From: an uncultured Collinsella sp.
Lineage (GTDB): Bacteria > Actinomycetota > Coriobacteriia > Coriobacteriales > Coriobacteriaceae
Direction of reading: 5' to 3'
Length of the DNA: 64,000 bases
Assembly (NCBI GenBank): GCA_900540935.1
Contig: UQHW01000005.1
Coordinates: 28,430-92,429, forward strand
This document shows, one piece after another, positions 17,689 through 26,189 of this stretch (the first letter of the stretch is position 1; each line of letters begins with the position of its first letter). A program made the translations under genes and the position numbers. The notes beneath the pieces were generated by a model, which had not been told where the DNA came from, did no database searches, and worked only from the letters and a program-made list of their open reading frames with translations.

Positions 17689-18066
17689 TTACGCAGCTCC
17701 GTATGCGTCAGCGTCCCCCATGCGATCAATCGGTTTTTCAACCACATCGAACCCAGCACCGAGCTCCCTCAAAAGCGAGCGCACCCGCTGGGCACAGTCA
17801 TAATCGGCAAACGAGATGCTCAGCATGCGCGCGACCTGGTTGGAAGTCCCAACTCCATAGAAGTGCTCCAGCGCCACAAGCCCCACGTGCGTCACAAAGG
17901 TCTCGACCACATGCGGCGACTCCTCAAAACACCATTGTGTCAACGGACCCTCACTCGTCTGTCGAACCACCAGGCCACCCATGCCAGACGGCTCACACGT
18001 TACAAGCAGGTACTCCCCGCCCTCGTCGCTCTCAAACAAAACCACCCGATCATCAAACAGCTCCAT
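17689..18066 (-). CDS. Conserved-looking hypothetical protein
   Basis: A 125-aa soluble acidic protein, not recognised. It begins MELFDDRVVLFESDEGGEYL and contains WCFEESPHVVETFVTHVG. There is no membrane segment, Cys pair or nucleotide-binding loop. The ATG has AAAGGGGA four bases upstream, a strong ribosome site, and codon use matches the neighbours, so expression is likely. It lies alone between tRNA-Arg and the serS terminator. Confidence 0.7.
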   Translation of the reverse strand: MELFDDRVVLFESDEGGEYLLVTCEPSGMGGLVVRQTSEGPLTQWCFEESPHVVETFVTHVGLVALEHFYGVGTSNQVARMLSISFADYDCAQRVRSLLRELGAGFDVVEKPIDRMGDADAYGAA

Positions 18067-18192
18067 CGCGTCCCCTTTCTCTCGCTCTTATTTAGCAAAA
18101 GCATAGCAGGTAGATGGCTGTATACAGAACAGTTGTTCGTGTGTTTTCTATTGAGCTGTCCGCACGGCATGGTATGGACCTGCGCACGAAAT

Positions 18193-18216
18193 AGGGCGCC
18201 CCCGAAGGAGCGCCCT
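18193..18216 (-). terminator. Terminator of serS
   Basis: On the minus strand AGGGCGCTCC and GGGGCGCCCT pair around TTCG and are followed by ATTT. It starts 24 bases after the serS stop. Confidence 0.75.
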
Positions 18217-18239
18217 TGCATATCGCCTATGCAGCCAAG

Positions 18240-19523
18240 TTACGCGACCGGCTCAATCTTCTCGAGGCCGCCCATGTAGGGACGCAGGACCTCGGGGATC
18301 GTGATGGTGCCGTCGGCGTTCTGGTAGTTCTCCAGAATGGCAGCCATGGTGCGGCCAGCCGGCAGGCCGGAACCGTTAAGGGTGTGCAGGTAGCGCGAAC
18401 CCTTGAAGTTCTCGGGGTCGCGATACTTGATGTTGGCGCGGCGAGCCTGGAAGTCGCCGCAGTTGGAGCAGGAGCTGATCTCCTTGTAGGCGTTGTAGCT
18501 CGGCAGCCAGACCTCGACGTCGTAGGTCTGACGGGCAGAGAAGCCCAGGTCGCCGGTGCACAGGCTAATCACGCGATACGGAAGACCCAGCTGCTGCAGC
18601 AGGTACTCGGCCTCGGCGGTCATGCTCTCGAGCTCCTCGTCGGACTCCTCCGGCTTGGCAAACTTGACCATCTCGACCTTGTCGAACTCGTGCTGACGGA
18701 TGATGCCGCGGGTGTCACGGCCGGCGGAACCGGCCTCCTCGCGGAAGCAGGGGGTGAAGGCGGTGTAGCGGCGCGGCAGGGTGTCGGCGTCGAGAACCTC
18801 GCCGGCGTGCAGGTTGGTGAGCACGACCTCGGCGGTGGGGATCAGGAAGTTGTCGCCCGAGACGTGATAGGCGTCGTCCTCGAACTTGGGCAGCTGGCCC
18901 GTACCGAACATGGTCTGACGCTTGACGACGATAGGCGGCCACCACTCCTTGAAGCCACGGCTCGTGTGCGTGTCCAGGAAGAAGTTGATAAGGGCGCGCT
19001 CCAGGCGGGCGCCGGCGCCACCGAGAACGGTGAAGCGGCTGCCGGAGAGCTTGTTGCCGCGCTCGAAGTCGAGGATGTCGAGGTCGGTGCCCAGATCCCA
19101 GTGCGGCTTAAAGTCGAAGTCGAACTCGCGCGGGGTGCCCCAACGCCGGCGCTCGATGTTCTCGTCCTCGTCCTTGCCGTACGGCGTGGCCTCGCAAGGG
19201 ATGTTGGGCAGGTGAGCCATAAAGTCGTACTGCTCCTGCTCGAGAGCAGTGCGGCGCTCGGCCAGACCGTCAATCTTCTCGTTGACGGCGCGCACGGCCT
19301 CCTTGGCGGCCTCGGCCTCGTCCTTCTTGCCCTCCTTCATCAGGGCGCCGATCTTCTTGGACTCGGCGTTGCGCGTGGCCTGGAGCTCCTCGACCTCGGT
19401 GATGACGGCACGACGCTCGTCGTCGAGCTCAAAGAACTTCTCGCGATCCCAAGACGTCTGGCGGTTAGCCATGGCGACATCGATGGCATCGGGGTTCTCG
19501 CGAACAAACTTGATATCAAGCAT
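18240..19523 (-). CDS. serS: Seryl-tRNA synthetase
   Basis: Class II aminoacyl-tRNA synthetase of 427 aa that charges tRNA-Ser. The N-terminal long coiled coil (about 25-105) includes VEELQATRNAESKKIGALMK. Motif 2 is FREEAGSAGRDTRGIIRQHE, and SSCSNCGDFQARRANIKY is the substrate-binding segment near motif 3. The ATG at 19523 has GGAGG five bases upstream and gives the conserved start MLDIKFVRENPD; an in-frame extension to 19550 has no such site. No T-box motif is visible upstream. Confidence 0.97.
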   Translation of the reverse strand: MLDIKFVRENPDAIDVAMANRQTSWDREKFFELDDERRAVITEVEELQATRNAESKKIGALMKEGKKDEAEAAKEAVRAVNEKIDGLAERRTALEQEQYDFMAHLPNIPCEATPYGKDEDENIERRRWGTPREFDFDFKPHWDLGTDLDILDFERGNKLSGSRFTVLGGAGARLERALINFFLDTHTSRGFKEWWPPIVVKRQTMFGTGQLPKFEDDAYHVSGDNFLIPTAEVVLTNLHAGEVLDADTLPRRYTAFTPCFREEAGSAGRDTRGIIRQHEFDKVEMVKFAKPEESDEELESMTAEAEYLLQQLGLPYRVISLCTGDLGFSARQTYDVEVWLPSYNAYKEISSCSNCGDFQARRANIKYRDPENFKGSRYLHTLNGSGLPAGRTMAAILENYQNADGTITIPEVLRPYMGGLEKIEPVA

Positions 19524-19572
19524 TAGATCCTCCGGCGATATACATTCCATTTAGGTTGCAACCTTGTACATG

Positions 19573-19584
19573 TATGGGCAAGTA
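19573..19584. promoter_or_regulatory. Palindromic divergent promoter core between serS and a small membrane protein gene
   Basis: AAGTATATACTT is a perfect 12-base palindrome giving a TATACT -10 box on both strands, about 50 bases from each start codon. TTGTAC lies 15 bases upstream on the plus strand. GGTTGCAACC, another perfect palindrome at about 19553-19562, lies in the serS leader. Confidence 0.45.
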
Positions 19585-19634
19585 TATACTTATGAGCGTT
19601 TACGACCCAACTCAACTACGCAAGAAGGCACCCA

Positions 19635-19808
19635 ATGGACGCAGTTTTTTCCTTTTTGTTTGGCACCCGCACCGGTTTTGCCATCCTTTTCGCCGGCGGC
19701 ATCCTGCTGTTTGCGATTCTTGCCTTTGTAATGGAGAAGCGCACCCATAAGATGTATGTCGACCGCGGCCCCAAGTCCGAGGACGAAGAAAACAGCTTCT
19801 GGGACTAA
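19635..19808 (+). CDS. Small single-pass membrane protein (57 aa)
   Basis: A short gene encoding MDAVFSFLFGTRTGFAILF at the N terminus, one transmembrane helix at about residues 12-34, then a charged tail (MEKRTHKMYVDRG ... ENSFWD). Support comes from AAGG six bases before the ATG, a promoter-like TATACT upstream and a strong terminator just after the stop. The layout suggests a small membrane-bound regulator or complex subunit. I do not recognise the family. Confidence 0.7.
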   Translation: MDAVFSFLFGTRTGFAILFAGGILLFAILAFVMEKRTHKMYVDRGPKSEDEENSFWD

Positions 19809-19818
19809 CTCGCCAAAA

Positions 19819-19953
19819 AGGGACAGGTTTATTTTGGTCGGTTTTATCTGGGCAAACGCAAGCGCCCCGCAACTGGAATTGAACCAGTTGCGGGGCGCTT
19901 TTCGCTAAAAGGACAAAACAGCAGGAAAAACCTGCCAAAATAAACCTGTCCCT
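19819..19953. repeat. 19-bp inverted repeats enclosing a terminator (MITE-like)
   Basis: AGGGACAGGTTTATTTTGG at 19819-19837 is perfectly inverted at 19935-19953. The 135-base unit contains the strong hairpin at 19861-19902. This architecture, a short non-coding unit with perfect terminal inverted repeats, is like a MITE or REP-type element. A related start, AGGGACAGATATT, appears at about 2736-2748. Confidence 0.7.
19861..19903 (+). terminator. Strong terminator after the small membrane protein gene
   Basis: AGCGCCCCGCAACTGG and its perfect complement form a 16-bp stem with loop AATTGAA, followed by TTTT on the plus strand. It may also attenuate transcription leaving proC from the other side. 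Confidence 0.85.
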
Positions 19954-19965
19954 AAATAGCAGGTT

Positions 19966-20736
19966 TTACTGGAGAGTAGCGTCGATGGCCTTGACCAGGG
20001 CACTGCGCATGCCGGCGTCCTCGAGCGCGACGACGCCCTTGATGGTAGCACCGCCGGGCGAGCACACGGCATCTTTCATCGCTGCGGGATGCTGGCCGGT
20101 TGCAAGCTGCAGCTTTGCCGTACCCAGCACCATCTGGCTCACAATGCGATAGGCATCGGCGCGCGGAATACCGTGCTTGACCGCTGCATCGCCCAGGGCC
20201 TCGATTGCCATAGCGACAAATGCCGGAGCGCAACCACCCACCGTGCCGCCCACGAACAGCAGGCTCGTATCGAGCTCGACCACCGCACCGAGCTTGCCAA
20301 GCAGATCAAGCACCACTGCGCTCTGCTCATCACTAAGCGTGGAAGCCTTCTCGCAAGCGATGACGCCCTCGCCCACCGAAACCGGCGTGTTGGGCACCGT
20401 CGAGATATGCGCGACGCCCGGCAGGACCTGCTCCCACTTGGCACTGTCCCAGGTCCAGGCAACCGACAGAACGACCTTTTTGGCAAGAGCATCCTTGAGC
20501 GGGGCGAATACCTTCTCGATCATGTACGGCTTGACCGCAGCGACCACGATATCGGATGCGGCGACAACCTCGGCGGCATCGTGGCAGGCGACCATGCCGC
20601 GCGCCTCGCAGCGCTCAACCAGTGCGTCGTAGCGACCCGCGCAGGCGCACATGTCGCTCGCAGCTACACCGGCAGCGATCCAGCCATCGGCCATAGCGCT
20701 CGCCATATTGCCAAAACCGACAAATCCAATCTTCAT
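19966..20736 (-). CDS. proC: Pyrroline-5-carboxylate reductase
   Basis: Last step of proline synthesis: NAD(P)H-dependent reduction of pyrroline-5-carboxylate, 256 aa. The Rossmann motif is IGFVGFGNMASAM at the N terminus. VAAVKPYMIEKV, VPNTPVSVGEGV and the C-terminal SPGGATIKGVVALEDAG are ProC hallmarks. The ATG at 20736 follows AAAGGA at nine bases; an extension to 20760 has no ribosome site. The gene ends beside the inverted-repeat element. Confidence 0.95.
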   Translation of the reverse strand: MKIGFVGFGNMASAMADGWIAAGVAASDMCACAGRYDALVERCEARGMVACHDAAEVVAASDIVVAAVKPYMIEKVFAPLKDALAKKVVLSVAWTWDSAKWEQVLPGVAHISTVPNTPVSVGEGVIACEKASTLSDEQSAVVLDLLGKLGAVVELDTSLLFVGGTVGGCAPAFVAMAIEALGDAAVKHGIPRADAYRIVSQMVLGTAKLQLATGQHPAAMKDAVCSPGGATIKGVVALEDAGMRSALVKAIDATLQ

Positions 20737-20809
20737 ATCGCATAGTCCTTTCAGACACATTCCTCAAAACGAAAGGTATTGTCCCACGCCATTGTTTCGT
20801 ATTGCCGAC

Positions 20810-21280
20810 CTATTTGTGATACGGCTCGCCACGACTGATCTTGCAGGCACGGTAAATCTGCTCTAGCAGCACCACACGCGCCAGGTTATGCGGCAAGGTA
20901 ATGCGTCCAAAGCTGAGCATCTCGTCGGCGCGGGCGCGCACCTCATCACTCACGCCGTCCGAACCGCCGATTACAAAGGCAATGTCGCTACTGCCTCGCA
21001 GCATAAGATCGTCGAGCCTCGCCGAGAGCTCCTCACTCGAACGCTCCTTGCCCTCAATGGCCAGCAAGATCACATGCGCTCGAGACGGCAAGGCAGCAAG
21101 AATCGCCGCCCCCTCCTTGTCACGCGCAGCATCCACGCCGCCCGCCTTAGCCGGGTCGATATCGGCCACCTCGCGGATATCAACCTTGGCATAGGCACCC
21201 AGGCGCTTGGTGTACTCAGCGCACGCGTCCTTCCAAAAGCGCTCCTTGAGCTTACCAACACAAACGACGGTGTATTTCAC
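20810..21280 (-). CDS. rlmH: 23S rRNA (pseudouridine-1915 N3) methyltransferase RlmH
   Basis: SPOUT-family methyltransferase of 156 aa, the family's usual length. It starts MKYTVVCVGKLKERFWKDAC. The SAM-binding knot is marked by VILLAIEGKERSSEE and IAFVIGGSDGVSDEV, and the C terminus ends LLEQIYRACKISRGEPYHK, which is conserved. It starts six bases after the SPFH-protein stop, so the two are co-transcribed. Confidence 0.96.
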   Translation of the reverse strand: MKYTVVCVGKLKERFWKDACAEYTKRLGAYAKVDIREVADIDPAKAGGVDAARDKEGAAILAALPSRAHVILLAIEGKERSSEELSARLDDLMLRGSSDIAFVIGGSDGVSDEVRARADEMLSFGRITLPHNLARVVLLEQIYRACKISRGEPYHK

Positions 21281-21286
21281 GCGCGC

Positions 21287-22225
21287 CTACTCCTTCGAAT
21301 CGTTTTGAACTTTGCCGGCGGCCAGCATCTGCTCGAACATCGAGGCCGACTGCGAAAAGTCGCTCGGCAGCACGACCGTCGAGTTTTTGCCCGTACGTGC
21401 GAACTCCGTCATCATCTCGGACCACTGCGTAAACATAAACAGCTGGTTGGCCTCGTCGTTACCGACGCCCGTCTCCTGGATAATCTCGAGCGAATCCTTG
21501 ATGCCCAGCGCGATGGCCTTGCGCTGGTTGGCGATGCCTTCGCCCGCCTTTTCCATTGCCTCAGCCTCGGCGGTCGCCTCGGTGACGCGCTTGATGCGGT
21601 CGGCCTCAGCGAGCTCCTGTGCCGCAGCGCGCTTGCGCTGGGCGGCGTTGATGTCGTTCATGGAGTTCTCAACCTCGGTCGGCAGTGCGATTTTGGTGAT
21701 GAGCGTCGACACGAGGGTGAAGCCGTAGGCGGCCATCTGCTCGGAAACGGTAGCGTTGACATCCTTGGCGATGTCGTCCTTCTTGGCAAAGACCTCATCG
21801 AGTGTGTAGACGGGAATCGAAGAGCGCAGGGCGTCGGTGATGAAGTCACGCATCTGGTCGACGGGCTCCTGCAGCATATAGTAGCTCTTGTAGATGCCCG
21901 AATCTGCCGGGCCGGCGCCCATGTCATAGCTCACGTGGTACTGAGCAGAGACCTCAAGGCCGATGGTCACGTTGTCCTGGGTCTTAACGTCGATACCAAA
22001 ACCGTTTTTCATGGTTCGCAGGCTCACCGTAGCGGCTTTGCGGTCAATCACGGGTACCTTCATGTGGAAGCCCGCGTTGACGATGCGGTTGAACTTGCCT
22101 AAGCGTTCGATGATCACAGCATGCTGCTGTTCAACGACATAGCAGGCGCTGGGAAGCAGCAGCAACAGAATGATGATGGGGATCAAAAGGCTGGTAAGGG
22201 CGGCGATGATACCGGAAAACAGCAT
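21287..22225 (-). CDS. SPFH/band-7 membrane protein (stomatin/HflK-like)
   Basis: Membrane-anchored SPFH protein of 312 aa. One N-terminal helix (about 6-28) is followed by YVVEQQHAVIIERLGKFNRI, the classic band-7 start, then a coiled-coil region rich in Ala and Glu (QELAEADRIKRVTEATAEAE). It ends with a conserved oligomerisation segment, QWSEMMTEFARTGKNS. Such proteins organise membrane microdomains. The ATG at 22225 has AGGAG five bases upstream. It leads a two-gene unit with rlmH. Confidence 0.93.
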   Translation of the reverse strand: MLFSGIIAALTSLLIPIIILLLLLPSACYVVEQQHAVIIERLGKFNRIVNAGFHMKVPVIDRKAATVSLRTMKNGFGIDVKTQDNVTIGLEVSAQYHVSYDMGAGPADSGIYKSYYMLQEPVDQMRDFITDALRSSIPVYTLDEVFAKKDDIAKDVNATVSEQMAAYGFTLVSTLITKIALPTEVENSMNDINAAQRKRAAAQELAEADRIKRVTEATAEAEAMEKAGEGIANQRKAIALGIKDSLEIIQETGVGNDEANQLFMFTQWSEMMTEFARTGKNSTVVLPSDFSQSASMFEQMLAAGKVQNDSKE

Positions 22226-22282
22226 GGTCTCTCCTCTGATAGGCACACGTTGGCATTAGGATACCCGTCCGAGGAGATCGTG

Positions 22283-22341
22283 CATAACAAAAAAGCTCCC
22301 ATTGCTGGGAGCTCTTTCATTCAATGGTGCGGGCGAAAGGA
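22283..22341 (-). repeat. Duplicated terminator plus 3' end of tRNA-Leu (truncated copy)
   Basis: About 60 bases match 22471-22529 with a single substitution. They contain the tRNA-Leu terminator and the last 18 or so bases of the tRNA including CCA. Confidence 0.88.
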
Positions 22342-22345
22342 CGTC

Positions 22346-22442
22346 CGCGTATCCGCTTCGCGGATCCACACCGGCTTCGGCCGCCTGCCGGCGCCCTCGC
22401 CAGCTCGCTAAAAACGCTCCGCGTTTTCTTTACGCTCGCTCC
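22346..22442. repeat. 97-base repeat element, copy B (tRNA-Leu locus)
   Basis: Second copy of the element at 17367-17463. It carries the same two hairpins, ATCCGC-TTC-GCGGAT and AAAACGC-TCC-GCGTTTT, and is again bounded by direct copies of a tRNA 3' end and terminator. It is followed by CACAGGTTCAAGTCCCTGTG, a T-arm-like stem-loop on the plus strand. Confidence 0.8.
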
Positions 22443-22477
22443 TTCACAGGTTCAAGTCCCTGTGATGGGCCCATAAC

Positions 22478-22503
22478 AAAAAAGCTCCCATTGCTGGGAG
22501 CTC
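22478..22503 (-). terminator. Terminator of tRNA-Leu
   Basis: On the minus strand AGCTCCC and GGGAGCT pair around AGCAAT and are followed by TTTTT. It is duplicated at 22290-22315. Confidence 0.88.
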
Positions 22504-22513
22504 TTTCAATCAA

Positions 22514-22600
22514 TGGTGCGGGCGAAAGGACTTGAACCTTCATGGGGTTGCCCCCATACGGACCTGAACCGTACGCGTCTGCCAATTCCGCCACGCCCGC
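22514..22600 (-). tRNA. tRNA-Leu (CAG)
   Basis: An 87-base class II tRNA with CCA encoded. The acceptor GCGGGCG pairs with CGCCCGC, discriminator A. The anticodon loop TTCAGGT presents CAG. The variable arm TGGGGGCAACCCCA and the T-arm GGTTCAAGTCC are intact. Confidence 0.97.
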
Positions 22601-22611
22601 GTGCAGGAATT

Positions 22612-22640
22612 AGAATAACGGAGCGCCATCGCGAACGCAA
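22612..22640 (-). promoter_or_regulatory. Promoter of tRNA-Leu
   Basis: On the minus strand TTGCGT and TATTCT are 17 bases apart; the -10 is 11 bases before the tRNA. It lies just after the tatD stop. Confidence 0.6.
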
Positions 22641-22643
22641 GAA

Positions 22644-23561
22644 CTATTTTTGAAAAAGTTTGCAGGCATTTTCCCAAGCTGCTCGCGCGATTGCCTCAGC
22701 ATCCTCGCCGGAACGATCGACACGGTCGTTGACCAGCGTGTTTGCCGTGATAGAAATCATTGCCGGCTCGCACTCAAGACCGCGGATGGGCTCCGGAGCC
22801 ATATACGGGCAATCCGTCTCGAACAAAATTCGATCGAGTGGGGTTGCCGCAAATGCCTCGCGCACGTCGTCGTTGCGCTTAAAGGTGGCCGCACCACCAT
22901 AGGCGATATAGCAGCCCAGCTCCACAAAGCGCTCCATCGTGGCGCGGTCCTCGCCAAAGCAGTGCAGCACACAACCGGCCTGGGGCACGCCCACCTCACG
23001 AAGCACGTTGTAGGCGTCCACGTGCGAGGTACGCTCCTGGTCCGTGTCCTCGTGACGCAGATGCAGCTCCACCGGCACGTTACGGCACACGGCAAGCTCG
23101 AGCTGGCGCGCCATGCAGTCAATCTGCACGTTATGGGGTGCCGGCGCGATGTCGTCGTCATAGTCCATGTGGTAGTCCAGGCCGATTTCGCCAATACCGG
23201 CGCATAAGGGGTCATCAAGTGCGGCAACGACCTGTGCATGGACGTCGTCGGTATAGTCCGGCGCGCCATACGGATGCACGCCGGCAAGATACTTGATCTG
23301 CGGGATATCCTGCATCGGCAGAATCTCGCGCGTCAGCCAGTCGCTATAGTCCGTCACGCTGCGTTTGTCTGCGATGGGGTCGAACATCGTCACCAACAGG
23401 TCGACGCCTGCCACCTTGGCACGCACGAGCGTCTCAGGCACATCCTTGCCCCAGAACGAAAGCAGATGCGCATGCGTGTCGGCAAGCGGTGCCAAGGGCA
23501 CGGGACAAGCAACCATCTTCTTTTTCTTGGTAAACGTCACACGTTCGGCATTAGGCATCAT
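22644..23561 (-). CDS. TatD-family metal-dependent hydrolase
   Basis: TIM-barrel hydrolase of 305 aa related to TatD deoxyribonucleases. Metal ligands are seen in ADTHAHLLSF, GIGEIGLDYH (catalytic Glu), VELHLRHED, VLHCFGED and FETDCPYMAPEP. The N terminus is longer than usual, with a KKKK stretch. The ATG pair at 23561/23558 has AGGAG upstream and overlaps the rsmA stop, showing translational coupling. A tatD-rsmA neighbourhood is common in Gram-positive bacteria. Confidence 0.94.
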   Translation of the reverse strand: MMPNAERVTFTKKKKMVACPVPLAPLADTHAHLLSFWGKDVPETLVRAKVAGVDLLVTMFDPIADKRSVTDYSDWLTREILPMQDIPQIKYLAGVHPYGAPDYTDDVHAQVVAALDDPLCAGIGEIGLDYHMDYDDDIAPAPHNVQIDCMARQLELAVCRNVPVELHLRHEDTDQERTSHVDAYNVLREVGVPQAGCVLHCFGEDRATMERFVELGCYIAYGGAATFKRNDDVREAFAATPLDRILFETDCPYMAPEPIRGLECEPAMISITANTLVNDRVDRSGEDAEAIARAAWENACKLFQK

Positions 23562-24411
23562 GGATTAGCTCCTGGGCCAGACGGACAAAGTCAGCAACAT
23601 CAAGCGTCTCGGCGCGCGTGGTGGGTGCAATACCGCAAGCCTCAAAGGCAGCATCGAGCACGTCCTTGGCAAAGCCGTTGGCGCTCATGGAATTGCGGAT
23701 GGTCTTGCGACGCTGAGCAAATGCAGCATCAATCACGCGGGCCACAAATTCGCGATCGAGCCCCTCGGGCACCACGCCGTCAACACGGTCGATACGCACG
23801 ACGGCCGAATCCACGTGCGGCGCCGGCATAAAGCAACGCGGCGGTACCTCAAAACGACCCGTCACCTGCGCATACAGGCCGAGCTTTGCCGTATAGCCGC
23901 CATAGGTCTTGTTGCCCGGCACTGCGGCAATGCGATCGGCAACCTCCTTTTGCACCATGACGACGGCACGCTTGAGCGCCGGCATCGTCTGGAAAAATTG
24001 CAAAATGATCGTCGCCGCCACGTTATAGGGCAAGTTCGCGACAAATACCGTGGGCTCGCCGCCGGCAGCCTGCTCAATCTGCTCCGGGCCCACCTTAAGC
24101 GCGTCGCCCATGATAAAGCGGAAGTTGGCATAGTCGGCGGCGTGGGCGTCGAGCACCGGTTCGAGCTCAGGATCGGCCTCAATGGACGTAACGCACGCCG
24201 CCTCCTGCAGCAACGCAAGTGTCAACGTACCGCAACCCGGACCCACCTCGAGTACGCGCTCGTCACCTGCAAGCTCGGCAAGCTCGCAGATACGCTCGAT
24301 CACATGATTGTCGATTAGAAAGTTCTGGCCCAGGCGATGCTTGGTCGCAAGGCCAAACTCCTCTAGCAGCTCCCTGGTGGCCGTGGGGTTTGCCAAAGGC
24401 GAAGTTGTCAT
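23551..24411 (-). CDS. rsmA: 16S rRNA dimethyladenosine transferase RsmA (KsgA)
   Basis: Dimethylates A1518 and A1519 of 16S rRNA; 286 aa. Motifs are LGQNFLIDNHVIERI, the SAM loop EVGPGCGTLTLAL and the catalytic NLPYNVAATII. The C-terminal RNA-binding part includes FMPAPHVDSAVVRID and FAQRRKTIRNSM. The ATG follows a GGAGGCAACC site. Its end overlaps tatD. Confidence 0.97.
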   Translation of the reverse strand: MTTSPLANPTATRELLEEFGLATKHRLGQNFLIDNHVIERICELAELAGDERVLEVGPGCGTLTLALLQEAACVTSIEADPELEPVLDAHAADYANFRFIMGDALKVGPEQIEQAAGGEPTVFVANLPYNVAATIILQFFQTMPALKRAVVMVQKEVADRIAAVPGNKTYGGYTAKLGLYAQVTGRFEVPPRCFMPAPHVDSAVVRIDRVDGVVPEGLDREFVARVIDAAFAQRRKTIRNSMSANGFAKDVLDAAFEACGIAPTTRAETLDVADFVRLAQELIHDA

Positions 24412-24449
24412 GGTTGCCTCCTTAGCATGATGGCGGCGTCTTGAAACAA

Positions 24450-24484
24450 AAGGGCATGGACCGTTGCGGCCATGCCCTTACATC
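24450..24484 (-). terminator. Terminator of metG
   Basis: On the minus strand AAGGGCATGG and CCATGCCCTT pair around CCGCAACGGT and are followed by TTGTTT. It lies 35 bases after the metG stop. Confidence 0.85.
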
Positions 24485-24518
24485 TAAACAGTAAATTGCC
24501 GATATGGCGCGCGGCGTC

Positions 24519-26120
24519 TTAGCCCAGACGCGGGAACAGCGGCTCGCCCTTCTCGACGGGCTGACCACCAGCAAGCAGGCCCCAAGCGCAAATGCCCTTG
24601 AGGTCGTCGCTCGCGGCCTCGTCTTCGCAGGACAGGCGGCGCAGAGCCTCGGCAGAAGTCTGGGGCATGAGCGGCATCAGCAGGTGAGCGGCAATGCGGA
24701 TGGCCTCGAGCAGGTTGTAGATCACAAACGCCAGCTCGTCAGCCTTGGCCTCGTCCTTGGCAAGTGCCCAAGGCTCGGAGTCCTCGATGTAGTGGTTGGC
24801 AGCGTGGATGAGCTCCATGACCTCGTCCTTGGCTCCACCGTAATCGAGCACGTCCATCTTGGCCATGTAGCGCTCGACCAGACCATCGGCGATCTTTGCC
24901 AGCGGGTTGTCGAACGCATCGAACGATGCGGGCTTGGCGGGCGCGCAACCGTCAAAATACTTGCCGCTCATGTTGAGCGAACGCGAGATAAGGTTGCCCC
25001 AGCTGTTGGCCAGGTCGGCGTTGTAGACCTGCTCCATGCGGTCGAAGCTGATGGCACCGTCGGTGCCGGGGACGACGTCGGTCATAAAGTAGTAGCGATA
25101 GCCCTCGACGCCCAGCATGTCGATAACGTCCTGCGGAGCGATGGCGTTGCCGCGGCTCTTGGACATCTTCTCGGCCTTGCCGGTCTCGGCATTGCGCACG
25201 GTCAGGAAGCCGTGGGCAAAGACGTGCTCGGGCAGGGCCTCGCCGATGGCCATGAGCATGGCGGGCCAAATGACGCAGTGGAAGCGGATGATGTCCTTAC
25301 CCACGATGTGGAACTGCGCGGGCCAGCGATAGGCCAGCTCGGCACGCGCCTCGTCGGTGTCGACACCGTAGCCGACGGCCGTCATATAGTTGAGCAGCGC
25401 ATCGAACCACACGTAGGTCACGTGACCCTCGTCAAACGGGACCTGAATGCCCCAGTCAAAGCTCGTACGGCTCACGGAAAGGTCGTTAAGGCCGCCCTCG
25501 ACAAAGCTGCGAACCTCGTTCATGCGGAACGCAGGCTCGACAAAGACGGGATGCTCGTCATAGAGCTTAAGCAGCTTGTCCTGGAAGGCGGAAAGCTTAA
25601 AGAAGTAGGACTCCTCCTGCACGCGCTCAAGCGGACGGTGGCAGTCGGGGCACAGGTGCTGGCCGACGCTGCCGTACTCCTCGTCGCCCTTCTGGACCTG
25701 CGTATCGGTGAAGTAGGTCTCGTCAGGCACGCAATACCAGCCGTCGTAGCTACCCTTATACAGGTAGCCGGACTCCTTCATGCGCTCCCACAGGTACTGC
25801 ACGGCATGATGCTGGCGCGGCTCGGTGGTGCGAATGAAATCATCATTGGAAATCTCGAGCTTGCTCCAAAGCTCCTTGAAGTGCGGAGCCTGGCTATCGG
25901 TCCACTCCTGCGGCGTCATGTTGTGCTTGGCTGCGGCCTCGGCGACCTTCTCGCCGTGCTCGTCCATGCCGGTCAGGAATTTGACGTTATAGCCGGCGGA
26001 ACGGCGATAGCGAGCCTGAACGTCGGCGATGATGGTGGAATAAGCCGTGCCCAGGTGCGGATCGGCGTTGACGTAGTAGATGGGCGTCGTGATAAAGAAC
26101 GAAGGCTTGCTTTGATCCAT
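24519..26120 (-). CDS. metG: Methionyl-tRNA synthetase
   Basis: Class I synthetase of 533 aa. The HIGH-equivalent is PHLGTAYS and the ATP-binding loop is EKMSKSRGN. FFITTPIYYVNADPH is the conserved N terminus. A zinc knuckle is suggested by CPDCHRPL, but the paired upstream knuckle is reduced to a single Cys (YCVPDE), as in shorter MetRS forms. The length indicates no C-terminal tRNA-binding domain. The ATG at 26120 has GGAGGACAAACCCC upstream. It follows rsmI by about 70 bases. Confidence 0.96.
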   Translation of the reverse strand: MDQSKPSFFITTPIYYVNADPHLGTAYSTIIADVQARYRRSAGYNVKFLTGMDEHGEKVAEAAAKHNMTPQEWTDSQAPHFKELWSKLEISNDDFIRTTEPRQHHAVQYLWERMKESGYLYKGSYDGWYCVPDETYFTDTQVQKGDEEYGSVGQHLCPDCHRPLERVQEESYFFKLSAFQDKLLKLYDEHPVFVEPAFRMNEVRSFVEGGLNDLSVSRTSFDWGIQVPFDEGHVTYVWFDALLNYMTAVGYGVDTDEARAELAYRWPAQFHIVGKDIIRFHCVIWPAMLMAIGEALPEHVFAHGFLTVRNAETGKAEKMSKSRGNAIAPQDVIDMLGVEGYRYYFMTDVVPGTDGAISFDRMEQVYNADLANSWGNLISRSLNMSGKYFDGCAPAKPASFDAFDNPLAKIADGLVERYMAKMDVLDYGGAKDEVMELIHAANHYIEDSEPWALAKDEAKADELAFVIYNLLEAIRIAAHLLMPLMPQTSAEALRRLSCEDEAASDDLKGICAWGLLAGGQPVEKGEPLFPRLG

Positions 26121-26189
26121 GGGGTTTGTCCTCCAGAAAAACGTTGCATACAGAGGATGATTCTAGCGCAAGGGCTGGATATCCTCCAT

